A DNA stretch of 64,000 bases from Linum tenue (GCA_946122785.1 CAMGYJ010000006.1:36042066-36106065); one strand, 5' to 3'. Numbered from the stretch's first letter, positions 10,395 to 22,740 are shown. Notes: a model not told the origin generated them from the sequence alone. Numbers and translations are program-made.

Positions 10395-11330
10395 TGATGT
10401 CATCAAAGGCTTGTTGATGCTCTTGACGCCATACAAACTCATCTTCTTGCTTCAGCTTCAACAAATGAGAGAAGACTTGGGTTCGACCAACATAGTTCGA
10501 GATGAAACGTCGAATGTAATTAACTTGACAAAGGAACCTTTGCAGCTCTTTCTAATTGCTTGGTGGCATGGCCTCAATGACGACCTTGGTTTTGCTCTTA
10601 TCAACCTCGATGCCACGTTGGCGCACAAGGAACCCTAAGAAATCACCTGCAGACAGACCAAATGCAAACTTAAGTGGATTTAGCTTCAAGTTATGGCCCC
10701 TCATGTGTAAAAAGGCCATACGAAAAGGAGATAAATGTTGACTTGTTACGTTAGCTTTGACAAAAATGTCATCCACATAAACCTCAACCAACTCACCAAT
10801 CAAGTCATGAAAGATAACATTCATGGCTCGTTGGTAAGTGGCAAAAGCATTCTTCAACCTGAAGGGCATGACGAGCCACTCATATCACCCTATGGTTCCA
10901 GGACACCTAAATGCGCTCTTGCCGATGTCTTCCTCGGCTAAGTGGATCTGATTATAGCCCGAGTAACAATCCCAGAAAGAAAAGATCTTATGCCTAGTCA
11001 CTGCATCAAGCAACATATCAACTACTGGCATGTGGTATTCATCCTTAGGAGTGGCTAAGTTTAAATTTCTAAAATCAACACATACATGTGGATTAACACT
11101 CCACATACTTGGCTGACCTGATGAAGACAGCCTTCAACAATCTTTCAATTTCTTTTTTAATCTCTGGCAAGACCTCATAAGCAAACCATCTAGGCGGTTG
11201 TTTAAAGGGTTTGGAACCAGCACTAATTTGTAATTTATGCTCTACTTTCTATCTAGACCAGGCATCTCATGATAATCTCATGCAAAACAATCCTTATATT
11301 CTTTTAACAAATTAATTAACTCATACCTCT
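10395..11330 (-). pseudogene. Tat reverse transcriptase
   Basis: The minus strand encodes CVDFRNLNLATPKDEYHMP, SGYNQIHLAEED and KSAFRCPGTIG, then after a stop MPFRLKNAFATYQRAMN, the catalytic YVDDIFVK, and FLGFLVRQRGIEVDKSK. Both YVDD aspartates remain, so decay is by stops and frameshifts rather than active-site loss. It continues into RRFISNYVGR and WRQEHQQAFDDIK at the solo-LTR junction. The enzyme copies element RNA into DNA in the cytoplasmic particle. Confidence 0.8.
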
Positions 11331-11689
11331 CGGCTTTGGGGAGCATGGCACTAATGAAAGTAGGCCGTGGGTTTTCGTCGGTGCCTTTGGTCTTCTCCAA
11401 CTATACTCGGTACCTTGCCTTCTTCATGCAAGTCATTTTGTGCACAAAGTCAGCCATCAACACCGCTTTCTCTCAAGCTAACCTCTGTTCGCATTGATAG
11501 ATGGCTAACTTCTCCAATAAGGCCGACACTTAGGCCTTGCCCACCACCTTGTCTCAAATTGGTCTACTCATCATTGACATTTGTTTCAACCTTAGGTGGA
11601 CCATCCAAAGAAATCATAGATGGTCTGACAATGTCAGAAAGTGGGTTGAGGCATGCCTTGCTCAATGCCTTGCTCAAGCCTCGGCCGCA

Positions 11690-12173
11690 TTAGCACCAAC
11701 TTCAAAGAGCTTGGTGTCTGTTTGTACTAACTCCACTACTCCTTCTTCATTCCAAAACATCAAACATTGATGGAGTGAGGATGGGACACACTTGTTAGCA
11801 TGGATCCAATCCCTTCCCACAAGGCATTGTAGCTTATCGCCCCATCCACTACAAAGAAAGAAGACATCTTCTCATGACTACCAACTCCAATCATGACTGG
11901 TAGTATCCCTTTTGCCGATGTTGATTCCCAATTGAAGCTAGTAACGAAGATCTCGGTAGGAATTCAATCACTTGTACTCTTCCCCAATTTTCTTAACAGC
12001 CTAGTAGGCATCACACTGACAGCAGCCCTATTGTCAACAAGAATTTTTGACATTGGCATACCATCCAACCTAGCCTTCATACATAGGGCACTCAAATCCC
12101 TCAACATACTTGGCTCTAGATCCATGAAAACCACTAAGTGACTTGAATCATCGCTTATATTCTCCTCCATCAT
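11690..12173 (-). pseudogene. Tat aspartic protease
   Basis: The minus-strand frame at 12173-11964 contains ILVDNRAAVSVMP, the degenerate form of the usual VDxGAAVxVMP active-site loop. Gly is replaced by Arg, which should abolish catalysis. Downstream, partly in another frame, GRDWIHANKCVPSSLHQ (about 11,815-11,760) is the conserved C-terminal motif of plant Tat proteases. The enzyme would mature Gag-Pol. Confidence 0.65.
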
Positions 12174-12176
12174 AAC

Positions 12177-12655
12177 TCATTTCCCTTTTAACATGGTCAA
12201 CTTCTTAACGGCCTCTTCTTGTAAATTGTCTTCCCTCCGCATTGAGCTATCTATCTCATCATCAAAACCGGATCCCCAAGTGGGCTTCTCGATGGGTAGA
12301 GATGATGATGCCTTATGGCCCTGGTACAACACATAGAAAAGATATTGACCATCATCTTCACCTAACAACCCCACACTCTTGTGGCCAACCTCATGGAGTT
12401 CCTTTAATATTTTTTGGGAAATCGTGCCTTGTCTTGCCACCTCATTGGCTATATTGATTCTACTTCCTAATCTGGCCATCCTAACAACCCATGGCTCGTC
12501 ACTTGCCTCCAAACGAGCAAATGCTTCTGCTAACTCAACAACTGACACGTCTGTGTCTTCGGCCTTATCTACTTCTTCTTCTTCCTCCACATTCCTATCT
12601 CGGCCTCCTTCATTGAATTGGATGACCATCGGAAGAATGTAGTTTGTAACCACCA
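12177..12655 (-). pseudogene. Tat gag/linker, 3' part
   Basis: The frame from about 12655 to 12177 includes MVIQFNEGGRDRNVE, an acidic EEEEEVDKAEDTD stretch, and ELAEAFARLEAS. It ends close to the protease frame. It is the continuation of 16572-16792, separated by the hAT insertion. No zinc knuckle is visible, so the gag is short or internally deleted. Capsid function is inferred from position only. Confidence 0.55.
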
Positions 12656-12663
12656 CTAGCGGA

Positions 12664-15600
12664 TAGGGATGGCAATTGTGGCCCGACCCGGCGGGTTTGG
12701 CCCGACCCACCCATTTTGGGGCAGGTCGTACCCGGCCCGTTCCTTAATGGGGCGAGTTCAGACCTGACCCGCTATAGGCTAGGTCAGGTTTGGGTAGTAA
12801 GCCCAACCTGCCCCGTTCCCGGCCCGACACGCATCTAAATGAGCCTACATGAAATTGTTGCTTCGCATCCCATTCCGAGAAACCAAGACAAATGAATTCT
12901 TCACCAATTTCCAATCCCACGCCATCTCATCTCCCCAGTCCGCATCCGTCTCTCTCCATACTTTGCTTCTCCCAATTAACGAGAAATCTACTCAGTCCGT
13001 CAGTCGTCTCCTCGTCTTCGGTTTATCCACTAATTCCGAGTTGCTTTTTCAGTAGGATTAAAGAGAGGATTCAAAGATGAATCTTCTAATTCTTTATTTC
13101 CTCTCCATAGCTCCAAATTGATCGATTCAGCAGACAATAATCAACATCCCTTTCGGCCGACAACAACAAATTAGGCGATTGACCCTCCTGCCTCCATTAC
13201 TCATGTAATTGTATGGTTTCCTTTTACTGTTCTTAGATGAGGTGGTATTGTTCTTAGAGGAGCTGTGCACTATGCATGGTGAAATAATTTTTCCACCTTG
13301 GATAAAAATTGAATTTATCTTATTAATCTTGGTATTGTTCTTAGAGGGCTATAAACTTGGCTTGTCTAGGTGAATTATAAATTTGGTTTCATCACCAATT
13401 AGGGTAAGTATTATATAGTTGTGTTCTTCTATGATTAGTATCTTGTTAAAGCTAATGAAGGTTGGTTTCAGGCACCTGCTTATTTGATGGGTCGGTGTTG
13501 TTTTGTGTTAAATCTATAAAGTTTGCGATTTTTTTATGGTTACTGATTAGTGGTGCAATATTCTTTTGCAGTCTTTTACATTAATGGATCAAGAAACTAG
13601 TCACCAGAATCATAATACAAAGAATGCTCCTATAGTTCAACCTAGCTCCAACTCCAATGGCGCACCAGCAGACATGCCCGTTGCAGTTGAGGTTCAAAAT
13701 GAGCGTGGAACTGGAGCCAATAACAATTCTGCTGGTGAGGATGCTACTAATGCCAAATGTGGAAATGCAGGAAAAGTCTATTCGAAATGGTGGGCTCATT
13801 TTGACGAAGTAGAAGTTAACAAGAAGAAGAAGGCAAAATGCAAATATTGCCAAACATTAATTCTTGGAGATCCGAAACAGGGGACAAGTCACCTGAAGAA
13901 ACACTATGAAAGATGTCCCAAACGCAATGTTCTGGTGGATATAAGGCAACAACTTTTACAAGCCAACTCCAACAAGGAGAATTTCCAACTTTCGCCATTC
14001 AACTTTGATCAACAAAACTCTCTCGTATGAAGCTAGCAAAGGAAATTATAAAGCACGAGTATTCTCTGTCCATTGTTGATCATGAAGGCCTTAGGAGTTT
14101 TGTAACAAGCTTGAATCCATTGTTCAAGATGGTCTGTAGAAACACTATAAGAAAAGACTGCTTCAACATCTATGATCTGGAAAGAGACTCCACTATGAAG
14201 CTTCTGAGAAAAAACGAAAGTCGTGTGGCCATAACAACTGATATGTGGATGTCAAGTTCTCAAAAGAAGGGATTCATGGTAGTCACAACTCATTACATTG
14301 ACAATAATTGGAATCTTCAAAGTTGAATCATCAGGTAACGTACTGTACTTTCTTTTATAAAGTTCATTATTCTATAGAGTTAAGTGAATCGTAGTTGATT
14401 CTTATCATTAGCAGCTTGCTTATCATTAATTAGAAGCTTTGTTAGTTGCTTGCTTATCATTAAAGTAAACAATAGTTTCTTGTTAATTTCATTAGCTTAT
14501 TTTATTAGTTGCTTTCTGTTTATATTTTCAAGTTTATTTATGTGCCAGCACCGCATACTAGTGAAATCCTATGTAAAGTGTTGATCAAATGCTTGGAGGA
14601 GTGGAATATCGACAACAAGTTATCTGCTATCACAGTCGATAATTGCTCCACCAACGATGCATTGATGTCTCTATTTTCAGAGAAAATTCCAGCGGAGTCT
14701 CTTCTACTTTAAGGTATGCTGATTCATGTTAGATGTTCCGCACATGTCCTGAACTTGGTGGTGAAAGAAGGTCTGAAAGTTATTGGAGGGGCCATTGAGA
14801 AAGTTCGTAAAAGTGTCCAGTTTTGGGTAGGGACACCAACAAGGTGGGAGAATTTCCTGCAAACAGCTAATCAAATGCGTATTACAGGATGTAAGAAGCT
14901 CATTCTTGACTGTGATACCCGTTGGAATTTAACATACATGATGTTGGATATTGCAAAAAAGGATAAAGTTGTTTTTGCTAGGCTTAAGAGGCTTGAACCA
15001 TTGTATAAATGCTTCCCAAGTGAATCTTATTGGAAAATGACCGAAACAATTTGCGGTAAGCTAAATATATTCTATGAGGCCATTCAATTGTTTTTGGGGG
15101 CAAGTATCCTACTGCTAACATATTTTCCCTATAATTTGTAAGATTAAGTTGGCTATGAAACAATGGGTTGATTGTGGCATCAAAATTGTGGAGTCGATGT
15201 CTCTTGAAATGATAGAGAAGTATGACAAGTACTGGTCAGAGGTGCATAAGTTGATGGGAGTGGCAGCAATACTTGATCTGAGATACAAGGTTGAGGTATT
15301 TAAGTGTTATTTTCCTCAAATTTATCTTGAGGACAGTAAGATTGAGCAAGAGAAGATTGTTGGATTGTGTCGTCAATTGGTTATGGAATATGAGCAGAAA
15401 GAAGCAAGTGAATAATGACAAAGGCAACTTGGAAGCATCTGCAAGTAGTCATACATCATTTGCTCTAAAATTTGATGCATATACTTCTCAAAAGAAAAGG
15501 AAACAACCTGAAAGGTTAGAGCTGGATGCTTATTTGGATGAAGACATTGTGAGAAATGTGGCTAATTTTGATGTTTTTGCATGGTGGAAATCAAACAAAG

Positions 15601-16571
15601 GGAAATATCCCATCTTGCATAAGGATGCAAGAGATTTTCTATGCATTCAAGTATCAACTGTTGCTTCGGAGTCTACTTTCAGCACAAGTGGAAGGATAAT
15701 TAGTCCTCATCGTAGTAAGCTGAATCCAAAGACGAGCGCTAATGTGTGCACAAAATTGGCTATTGGCCTATTCAAAAGGTAACATTTTTTTCATTATTAG
15801 TATTATACAGTAGAAGTTAAATTAGATGTATGTGACAATTTCTATTATGATTTAGGTCATCAATCAGAAGATACATCACTTTCACCAGCTTCTGATGATT
15901 CGGAGGAAGAGTGGGAGGACATAGCTGATGTAGGTTTGCTGCTGTAACATTTCTGCATTTTTTTCATTTACTACTGCAAGTTTTCTGCATTTTCTGGTAC
16001 CTTGTTGATGCTGCAACTTTTTTATATGTATTATGTTTGTTGCTGGCCTCTACTTATTCTGCAGTTTGTCGCTGCACATTTTCTTTAGTTGCTGCAGAAT
16101 TCGGAGCAAGTCACTTGAGGATGCAAGCTTTTGGTTGTTTGTGTCAGAAGAGCAAGTGAGCAACTCTGCAAGTGAAATTTTGGAGTTGGAATTTTGAGTC
16201 TATGCTTTTGTTCTATTTGCATTTCTGATGGATTAAAACTTATATTTTGGATTGGATTTCATTTACTGGATTTGATTTTGGATTCAAATTGAAGCATTGT
16301 TATTTTGGATGGTTTATTAATTGTTTGTTTTGAATTATGGATGATTTAATGTTGGTCTTTTATATGTGAATGATGCAGTATAGTTTTTAGCAACTTAGTG
16401 TTTATAGAACAGGTCGGGGCGGGTAAAACCTAGCCTGTACAGGTCAGTTCGTGGGTCAAAAAATCCATACCCGTGGCAGGTCATGGGGCGGGGCAGGTCC
16501 AAAAATTAATGGTCAGGGCACGTCAAGGTATGGCACTACCTGACCTGTTCTGGACCCATTGTACTTCCCTA
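12664..16571 (+). mobile_element. hAT transposon, RICESLEEPER-type, 3.9 kb
   Basis: The ends are tagggatggcaat and the inverted tagggaagtacaat. The flanking 8-mers, ctagcgga (12656-12663) and ctggcggc (16572-16579), agree at 6 of 8, fitting the hAT 8-bp duplication. Subterminal regions are rich in gacctg/gcgggt words at both ends, as in plant hAT elements. It sits in Tat gag, whose frame continues on both sides. It carries one broken transposase gene. Confidence 0.88.
13584..15946 (+). pseudogene. hAT transposase with BED finger, broken
   Basis: The N-terminal frame (13584-14030) holds a BED zinc finger with CKYC and HLKKHYERC. Then follow KLAKEIIKHEYSLSIVDHEG and AITTDMWMSSSQKKGFM (the catalytic-core start), FIYVPAPHTSEILCKVL and AITVDNCSTND, VRCSAHVLNLVVKEGLK, DCDTRWNLTYMML, and the C-terminal hAT dimerisation domain (WWKSNKGKYP, STVASESTFSTSGRI, 15507-15780). 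A last exon reading DSEEEWEDIAD follows a probable intron (15780-15855). About 190 bp at 14334-14525 is an intron or insertion. At least three frameshifts (about 14025, 15100, 15400) kill it. A plus-strand gene of about 680 residues is expected for the family. Confidence 0.85.
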
Positions 16572-17260
16572 CTGGCGGCAAACTTCCAAACTAGATTGTC
16601 AAAGGGGGTCCTTGGCCCTTCAACATCCTTGTTGCCTCTATCAAACTTGGGTTCGGGATGTTCATCTTCAAGCATATCTTCTCCAATGTAGTCACCCATG
16701 TCAGCTTCATATCCATCATTTTCTTGGAAGCTATCTTCCAACCCTTTCCCCGTAGTATCATTCACGCGGTGAGAGGGTGGTTGGGTTGTCATTGACGACA
16801 GTAAGTTATCTTGCCGTAGTTGGCCATTCTAGCCACCGACGGGAGAAAAACTTGCATTGTTTGGAATTCAACTTGTGTCGTTTATTGGCAAAGCACGTGA
16901 TTGTACTATTGGTCCATGTAGTAGTTGTCTAAATTGATCCAACTCATTTGAATGTCTGTTAACTACCTCAAACGTATGACCCAAACGTCTATCTATTCGA
17001 GAAATGAGACAATCAACTTCAGAATCTACCTGATGAGCCATAGCTCTGGCTTTCTCTATCAACCGGCAACTCTCCGCCATCATTTGTCGGTTATCCTCCA
17101 TCGCTTTGCGGTTCTCTTTCATCATCTGACGAAGAGACACCACTGCCTCTCCTAGATCTGCATTTGGTGTCGACGTGAGTGCCACCTCCACTCCGGCAAG
17201 GTTGCTTGAAGCTCCTCCACCTTGGCCTGCTTCACTGTCGGCCATTTGCTCTTTCTCCAC
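16572..17260 (-). pseudogene. Tat gag, N-terminal part
   Basis: Two minus-strand frames remain. 17260-16868 begins MEKEQMADSEAGQGG and contains a probable coiled coil (LRQMMKENRKAMEDNRQMM, then RRLGHTFEVVNRHSNELDQF). 16792-16572 ends FDNLVWKFAAS at the hAT insertion. A stop or frameshift separates them. The start at 17260 follows the primer-binding site by about 75 bp, as expected for a first ORF. Gag role is inferred from place and composition. Confidence 0.55.
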
Positions 17261-17333
17261 AAAGCCTTAGCCCTTATGGAAGATCACCTTCTTGATTCTT
17301 TTGCCTAGGAGCCATCAAATCAAACACACACTC

Positions 17334-17353
17334 GTCCCACTAGGCATGCCAAT
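17334..17353 (-). promoter_or_regulatory. Primer-binding site of the Tat element
   Basis: On the minus strand TGGCATGCCTAGTGGGAC begins a few bases after the LTR end (…AAAAACA). This is the expected position for the tRNA primer site. I do not assign the tRNA. Confidence 0.5.
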
Positions 17354-17354
17354 T

Positions 17355-17954
17355 TGTTTTTCGGCTAGGAAAACTCTTGTATTTGAATTCAATTAAAGCA
17401 CCTTGACTTCTTGAACAACGAAAATCAACACGGTTCACTCCTCTCCGAACAATGTTCAAAGAGGGTGTTTGATGTATTTTATGGTGTTTTGGGAACAAGC
17501 TTAGTTAATTACACCTATTCCTATCGAGGTTCTGTGAGAGCTCCAAAAACTAAGGCTATGGCTAATTTCCGTAGAAAAGATAAAAGTTTGACCTTATGTG
17601 TTAAATGTTTGGTTGTGGAACTTCTACTTCATCTTTGTTTCTCCTATTTATACACATACCTTGTAAATCTATGTAACTGCCTCTTGTGACCGCTGCCTCC
17701 CATGCTTAGTGTTTGATGCAGCTTGCTTGATGTCTTAACCGCCTTGCTTGCCTGCTGACCACTTGGTATCTTGATGGATTAATGACTTCACTTGGCAGGT
17801 AGCCACCTTGTGTTGTGGAGGCATCTCGTTTGGCTTCATCTTGATATTTTATGACTTAGTGATTCTCATACTGACCACCCTTGCATGACGTTATGATTGG
17901 CACCAGGGTGCTGGGGGGTTGATGGATGCACACTGACCCCCTTCAGGTGGCATC
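17355..17954 (-). repeat. 5' LTR of the Tat element, 3' half
   Basis: It begins TGTTTTTCGGC on the plus strand next to the primer site. It is interrupted at 17955 by Athila 1, whose target duplication gcatc is at 17950-17954 and 44548-44552. The other half continues at 44548. Words such as 'gcttgatgtc' and 'ttgcatgac' occur on both sides. Read on the minus strand, this is the 3' portion of the LTR. Confidence 0.7.
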
Positions 17955-19421
17955 TGATAACGCCATATTCTAACATGTTTTCCCATCATTTCTTCACCGT
18001 TTGAGTTTTGCTTCTTGCTCTCGTGGCTTGTTTTACGCTTGTGTGTGTTAGTTTATGATGTTTCATGACTTAGTACATGAATGGGCGCGAAGGAGCAAAG
18101 TTTCTGGACATTTGGAGCGAGTGGGAAGTTCGATCCTGGGAGTTACGGCCAGACCTTGCAAGTTATAGTCTGGCCCGTAACTTCCCAAGAGGAGCCGTAA
18201 GTTGCAAGTGGAGGACGAAGAGTTACAGGAGGCTTCATAGAATTAAGGGCTGACCTTCCAAGTTACAGTGAAGGCCGTAACTCATCCTTTGCACCCGTAA
18301 CTAATGGGAAGCCTTGACATCAGTTCCAGAAGCATCTTTGGAGTTACGGTCTCCCTCTAAAAGTTATGGTCGAGACCGTAACTCCCCAAAGGAAACCGTA
18401 ACTCTTGGTTTACGGATTGCAATAACGGCGTCGTTCTTCCTCAAGTTACGGGTGGTCAAGGAGAGTTACGGCCGTGACTCGCGGATTCTTAGTCTATTTA
18501 AAGGCTGCTCGGGAAATTTGCAAAGGATCTAGATTTTTGGACTTCTAAAGACAGAAAAAGAAACCTAGATAGAGAGTGACTAAGAGAAACCCTTGGGCAG
18601 GGATTGGAGCAATCTGAAGATCTCGGAGCTCGATTCCCCAACCTCGGATACCGATTAGCCGCCTGGAGCAGTTGCCCATTGTCGTTCTGATGATGTCTAC
18701 TACGAGCATGACGTTCTCACATCTCTCCGTGGAGTAATTGTCCTTTTCATCTGGGTATGAAAAACCCTAGTTGTGTATTTTAGGAATGATTGTATGAACC
18801 CCATGTTATGAATGATTGATTTGATAAATTCAGTTGAAGAATTATTGAGAATTGCATGAGTCCTGATCAAACCTGTGTAATTCCGGCTTTAACATAGAAT
18901 GATAGACTCTGCATAGGTTAAAAGAGCAACTTTTAATTGAAAGGGTGAATTGACTGCTTTAGTCGAGAAGTCAATTCACTGCTCCGTACTGGAACAAAGG
19001 CGAGTAATGGAAGTTTCGTGTGTTTAACCTAGGTTAGTGTATGCCGTGGAGGTTAGTCGCCCGCCAGTTATTCGAATCAAGAGGGTCTAGCTAACTTTAG
19101 TCGAGAGTCCAGACCAGTAAAGAACTTCCCACGGTTTATCTATCAATCTAAGTAATTTGGGACCGTATAACCTGAACTAGCTGCACACTAGGGGGAACCA
19201 TACCTGGATGACCTTTTGAACCTAAAAAGAACCAGACCATTACTTGCTTTTGTTTCTTTTGCACTAAAATCATTTCACTCACTTGTTCTGCTAGTAATAG
19301 TAGTTCACTGAGTAGGCAGTAGATCTAGAGCCCGGTTCCATAACTAGACTTAACCACTATTCTTCATTTCCACTCTGCGATTATACTTGGTCCTAGTTTG
19401 GTGTTGTGTCGTAGCGTGTCA
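17955..19421 (+). repeat. 5' LTR of Athila 1 (subfamily A), 1467 bp
   Basis: It starts TGATAACGCCATATTC and ends GTAGCGTGTCA. Between about 18,120 and 18,480, gttacgg and ccgtaact recur in direct and inverted order. It is collinear with 43105-44547 with many substitutions and small indels, so the insertion is old. Confidence 0.88.
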
Positions 19422-19427
19422 AGTTTT

Positions 19428-19445
19428 TGGCACTGTTGCTAGGGA
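19428..19445 (+). promoter_or_regulatory. Primer-binding site of Athila 1
   Basis: tggcactgttgctaggga lies six bases after the 5' LTR. It is a mutated form of tggcgccgttgctgggga seen intact at 28688, the site typical of Athila elements and generally assigned to tRNA-Asp. Confidence 0.7.
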
Positions 19446-19712
19446 CGCCTCTAGATTATTGGAGAAACGTGAACATCTGTTACTTTAGCATTTATTTTTC
19501 AGTATTTTTTCCCCTTTGTGCCTTCACGGGTTTGCTTGCTTAGTTGTGTGCAGATAGTGCATGACTCATAGCTAGTCGGGAGCATTACTACCGTTAAATC
19601 CCGAGCTAGAACGCACTTGTCTCCATCTTAGCGAGTACAGCGAGCGAGACTGGCTACGGTAGAAGATCAGATTGACGGTCGGATTAGCAACGACTCCGAG
19701 CAAGAGGACGAC

Positions 19713-20540
19713 ATGGGAGACGAGAACAACCAGATGAACAACATGAATCAGGGACAGCCCCTGGGGATGTCACTCCAGGTTCCTTCGGTGAATCAAGTCC
19801 CACCTAATGGCGGTATTCCACAGGCAGACGCTGCCTACCCGCAGCTTCCTCCCAAGGGGCCCACTATGGATTACTTCTACACTCCACGGATTGCTTACAT
19901 CTACCCCGTCATCCAGTACCCACCCATCCCTGCCAATAACTTCGAGATCAAGCCATGCTGGATCCAGTTGATTACATCCTCCATCCAGTTCCATGGGCTA
20001 AAAGATGAAGAGGCGATGGTGCATCTTTCTCGATTCATGCAGCTGACCAATGGGTTCAAGCTGAACGGCGTCCCAAATGATGCGATCCTTCTTCACCTCT
20101 TCCCCCACTCCCTGACGGGGCATGTGAAGAGGTGGCTAGAGACTCAGCCACCACCGTCCATCACTTCTTGGGACGATCTGGCCTAAAAGTTCACACACAA
20201 CTACTAGCCGGCCTCTAAAAGACCTTAGAGATTCAGCGGAAGATCACTCATTTCCGCAAATAAGATGATGAGTCGCTGCGAGATGCTTGGGAGCGATACT
20301 CAGGTCTATTCTGGAAGTGTCCCCATCACGGTTTTAATGATGCTTTCACTGTGGGGAACTTCTATAGTGCTTTGTCTCCAGAGAGTCAAAGATTGATTGA
20401 CTCATTTCCTCCAGAGATCATTCTTAGGGGCATATCACCTGAGGTAGGAACTCTGGCGGCAAAGATGTGCATGCCATGAAGGCCAGATTAGGGCTTGAGC
20501 GAGAGGTGGTAGAGCTGGTTCAGAATTGAAGCATCCCAAC
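19713..20540 (+). pseudogene. Athila 1 gag
   Basis: The first frame begins MGDENNQMNNMNQGQPLG and runs through NNFEIKPCWIQLITSSIQFHG, HLFPHSLTGHVKRWLETQPP and SWDDLA, then stops at 20186. The capsid homology continues in other frames (DDESLRDAWERYS, WKCPHHGFNDAF) to about 20540. These motifs match the gag of Athila 2 (29.2-29.7 kb) and the retrotransposon gag family, whose product forms the particle shell. Several stops and frameshifts disrupt it. The zinc-knuckle region, expected near 20.6 kb, is no longer recognisable. Confidence 0.75.
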
Positions 20541-21340
20541 AGCCTCATACCAAGCAGAGGCATGGCCGCCCCTCCTTTAGCACAGTGTAGTGGTGTGAGA
20601 GTTAGAACCACTTGGTGGAGGATTGTCAGACTATGTGGGAGTCCTCCACACCCTAGGAGCAGTTGGACTTCATCGCCAATGCTCGGCGCCTTGACCCCTA
20701 CAGTAGTATCTATAATGAGGGGTGGCGCCAACGTCCCGGTTTTTCTTGGGGTGGCAACAACAACATCACCAACAAGCCTCCCGGTTTCACAGCACCAGCT
20801 GGTGGTTTTCTATAGAGGCAGTAGTACCAGAACCGACAGGGTTAATTTCCTCAGCACCAACCGTTTTAGCCCTGACAGGGGCAACCTTTCCAGCAACGAT
20901 AATTCGCCCAATCGGCAGCAGCCCCAGCACATGGTGACCAGATGTCAGAGCTGAAAAATATGGTGACGACTTTCATGAACACTAGTACAAAGAAGTTCGC
21001 CAGGATGGACCAGTTTAGGGAATTCTCTATGTGGAGATTCAATGCACTGGAGGCAGGCTAAAGAAACCAGAGTGCTATTTTGTAGAACCTCCAGAACCAG
21101 ATTGGAGGAATCGCTCGTAACAACAGCACTAGGGCACCGGGAACTCTACCTGCCAACACCATCCCAAATCCTCGCGAGCCTCACCAGTAGTTAAATGCCA
21201 TCACTACTAGAAGTGGCAAGACGACGTCTGTTATACCTGCTCCGGCCAGGCAGGAGGAACCAACACCTGCTCCAGCACTTCCAGCATAAGATGAAGAGGT
21301 GGGGATAGAGAAGGAAGCGTCTGCTCCCAAACCATAGCTA

Positions 21341-21999
21341 GTGGTTAAGGAGCATGTTCCCCAGCTTCCATTCCCCGCTCGTACCCACAAGGACAAGCTG
21401 GAGACTGAGTTTGCCAAGTTCATGGCAATGTTGAAGCATCTCAACATCAGCATGCCATTCATGGAGGCACTGTCGAAGATGCCCAAGTATGCGAAATTCA
21501 TGAAGGATCTCCTCACCAACAAGAAAAAACTTGGGGATCTATGGACAGTGATGGTAAGCGAGAAGTGTTCTGCAATCATGCAGAATAAGCTGCCAGAGAA
21601 GCGCAAAGACCCAGGGGTTTTGCTATCCCTCTTGTTATTGGCAGCATGCATGTAGGAAAGTCCTTGGCAGACCTAGGCGCTAGGATCAAAGTCATGCCTT
21701 ATAAACTGTTTAAGAAGCTAGGCCTAGGTGAACCTAGAACCACTAGGATGAGTATTCAGTTAGCTGTTCGGCCAATTGTGCATCCTAGGGGTATCATAGA
21801 GGACTTGCTTCTTAATGTGGGTGCATTCACATATCCTGTGGATTTTGCTATCTTGGATATAAATGAGGATGTGGATGTACCTTTGATTTTAGGTAGACCA
21901 ATTCTCGCCACCGCCAAGGTGTTAATTGATGTGCATAGTGGCAAGTTAATTTTGGGGCTGGGGATGAACAAGCTACAATTTCTGTGTCCGGTAATGTGA
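21341..21999 (+). pseudogene. Athila 1 aspartic protease region
   Basis: Two overlapping frames make the region. 21341-21655 contains MPFMEALSKMPKYAKFMKD, the conserved linker before protease. 21646-21999 contains ADLGARIKVMPYKLFKKLG and VPLILGRPILATAKVLID. The catalytic triplet is DLG (the plant Athila form). Athila 2 has DLGASVNVMPY, so ARIK is a local change. A frameshift near 21650 separates the parts. Confidence 0.8.
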
Positions 22000-22735
22000 A
22001 ACATTCCCATATGCATGATGACTTGGATTACTGGGACACACCTGCAGATTTTGAAACCACACTCTCCATCACGAGTGGGGGTATTGACGATGCCCTTGAG
22101 CGTTGCATTTTGCTAAGTGAGCAAGAAATCCAGGAGCTGCAGCTTGAAGAGCAGTTGGCCGCACTGAAGCATAGCGAGCTCTTGGAGGTCGAGAAGCCGT
22201 TAAAGCTTATCTCATCCTCGACCCGGATCACCACCTCTCTGGAGGAACCACCAAAACTGGAGTTGAAGCCTCTCCCTCCTCACTCGAACTATGCATTTCT
22301 CCGGGAGGGGAACAAGCTTCCAGTTATCACTAGCACGACCCTCACACCCGAGCAGAAGGCCAGACTGGTGGCCCTTTTGAAGCAGTACGAGCGGGATATG
22401 GCAAGAAAGATCACAGATATCCAGAAGATCAACCCTTCCTTCTGTTCCCACCGGATATTGCTAGAGGATGAGATTCGGCCGGTGAGACAGCCCCAATGGA
22501 GATTGACACCGAAACTAAAGGTTGTGGTTCGAGCAAAGATTATCGAATTAATGGACGCGGGAATCATCTTCGCCATTTCTGACAACGAGTGGGTCAGTCC
22601 CACTCAAGTGGTGCCTAAGAAGGGTGGGATGACTGTGGTTCCTAATGAGAAGAATGAGGTCATCCCAATGCGCACGGTGATCGGGTACCGCGTCTACATC
22701 GACTATCGTCACCTCAACGATGGCACCTGAATGTA
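21984..22735 (+). pseudogene. Athila 1 RT, N-terminal part
   Basis: A 248-codon frame leads from the protease linker into RT: LELKPLPPHSNYAFL, INPSFCSHRILLEDE, LMDAGIIFAISDNEWVSP, VQ/QVVPKKGGMTVV, and YRVYIDYRHLNDGT. It ends at a TGA just before the solo LTR at 22741. The C-terminal part resumes at 23890 with HFPLPFIDQMLERLAGHEF. It is one of the best preserved open stretches in the composite. Confidence 0.85.
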
Positions 22736-22740
22736 TCACT

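Larger units (their letters stand above)
6995..17354 (-). mobile_element. Tat-type Ty3/gypsy element, internal region
   Basis: Read on the minus strand, the domain order is short gag, protease, RT, RNase H and integrase, as in Tat/Ogre-type elements. It is cut at 6995 by Athila 0, so the end of integrase and the 3' LTR are outside the window. Later insertions are at 7656-7944, 8250-10389 and 12664-16571; coding homology resumes on both sides of each. All domains contain stops or frameshifts. It is the oldest layer in the left half of the window. Confidence 0.8.
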
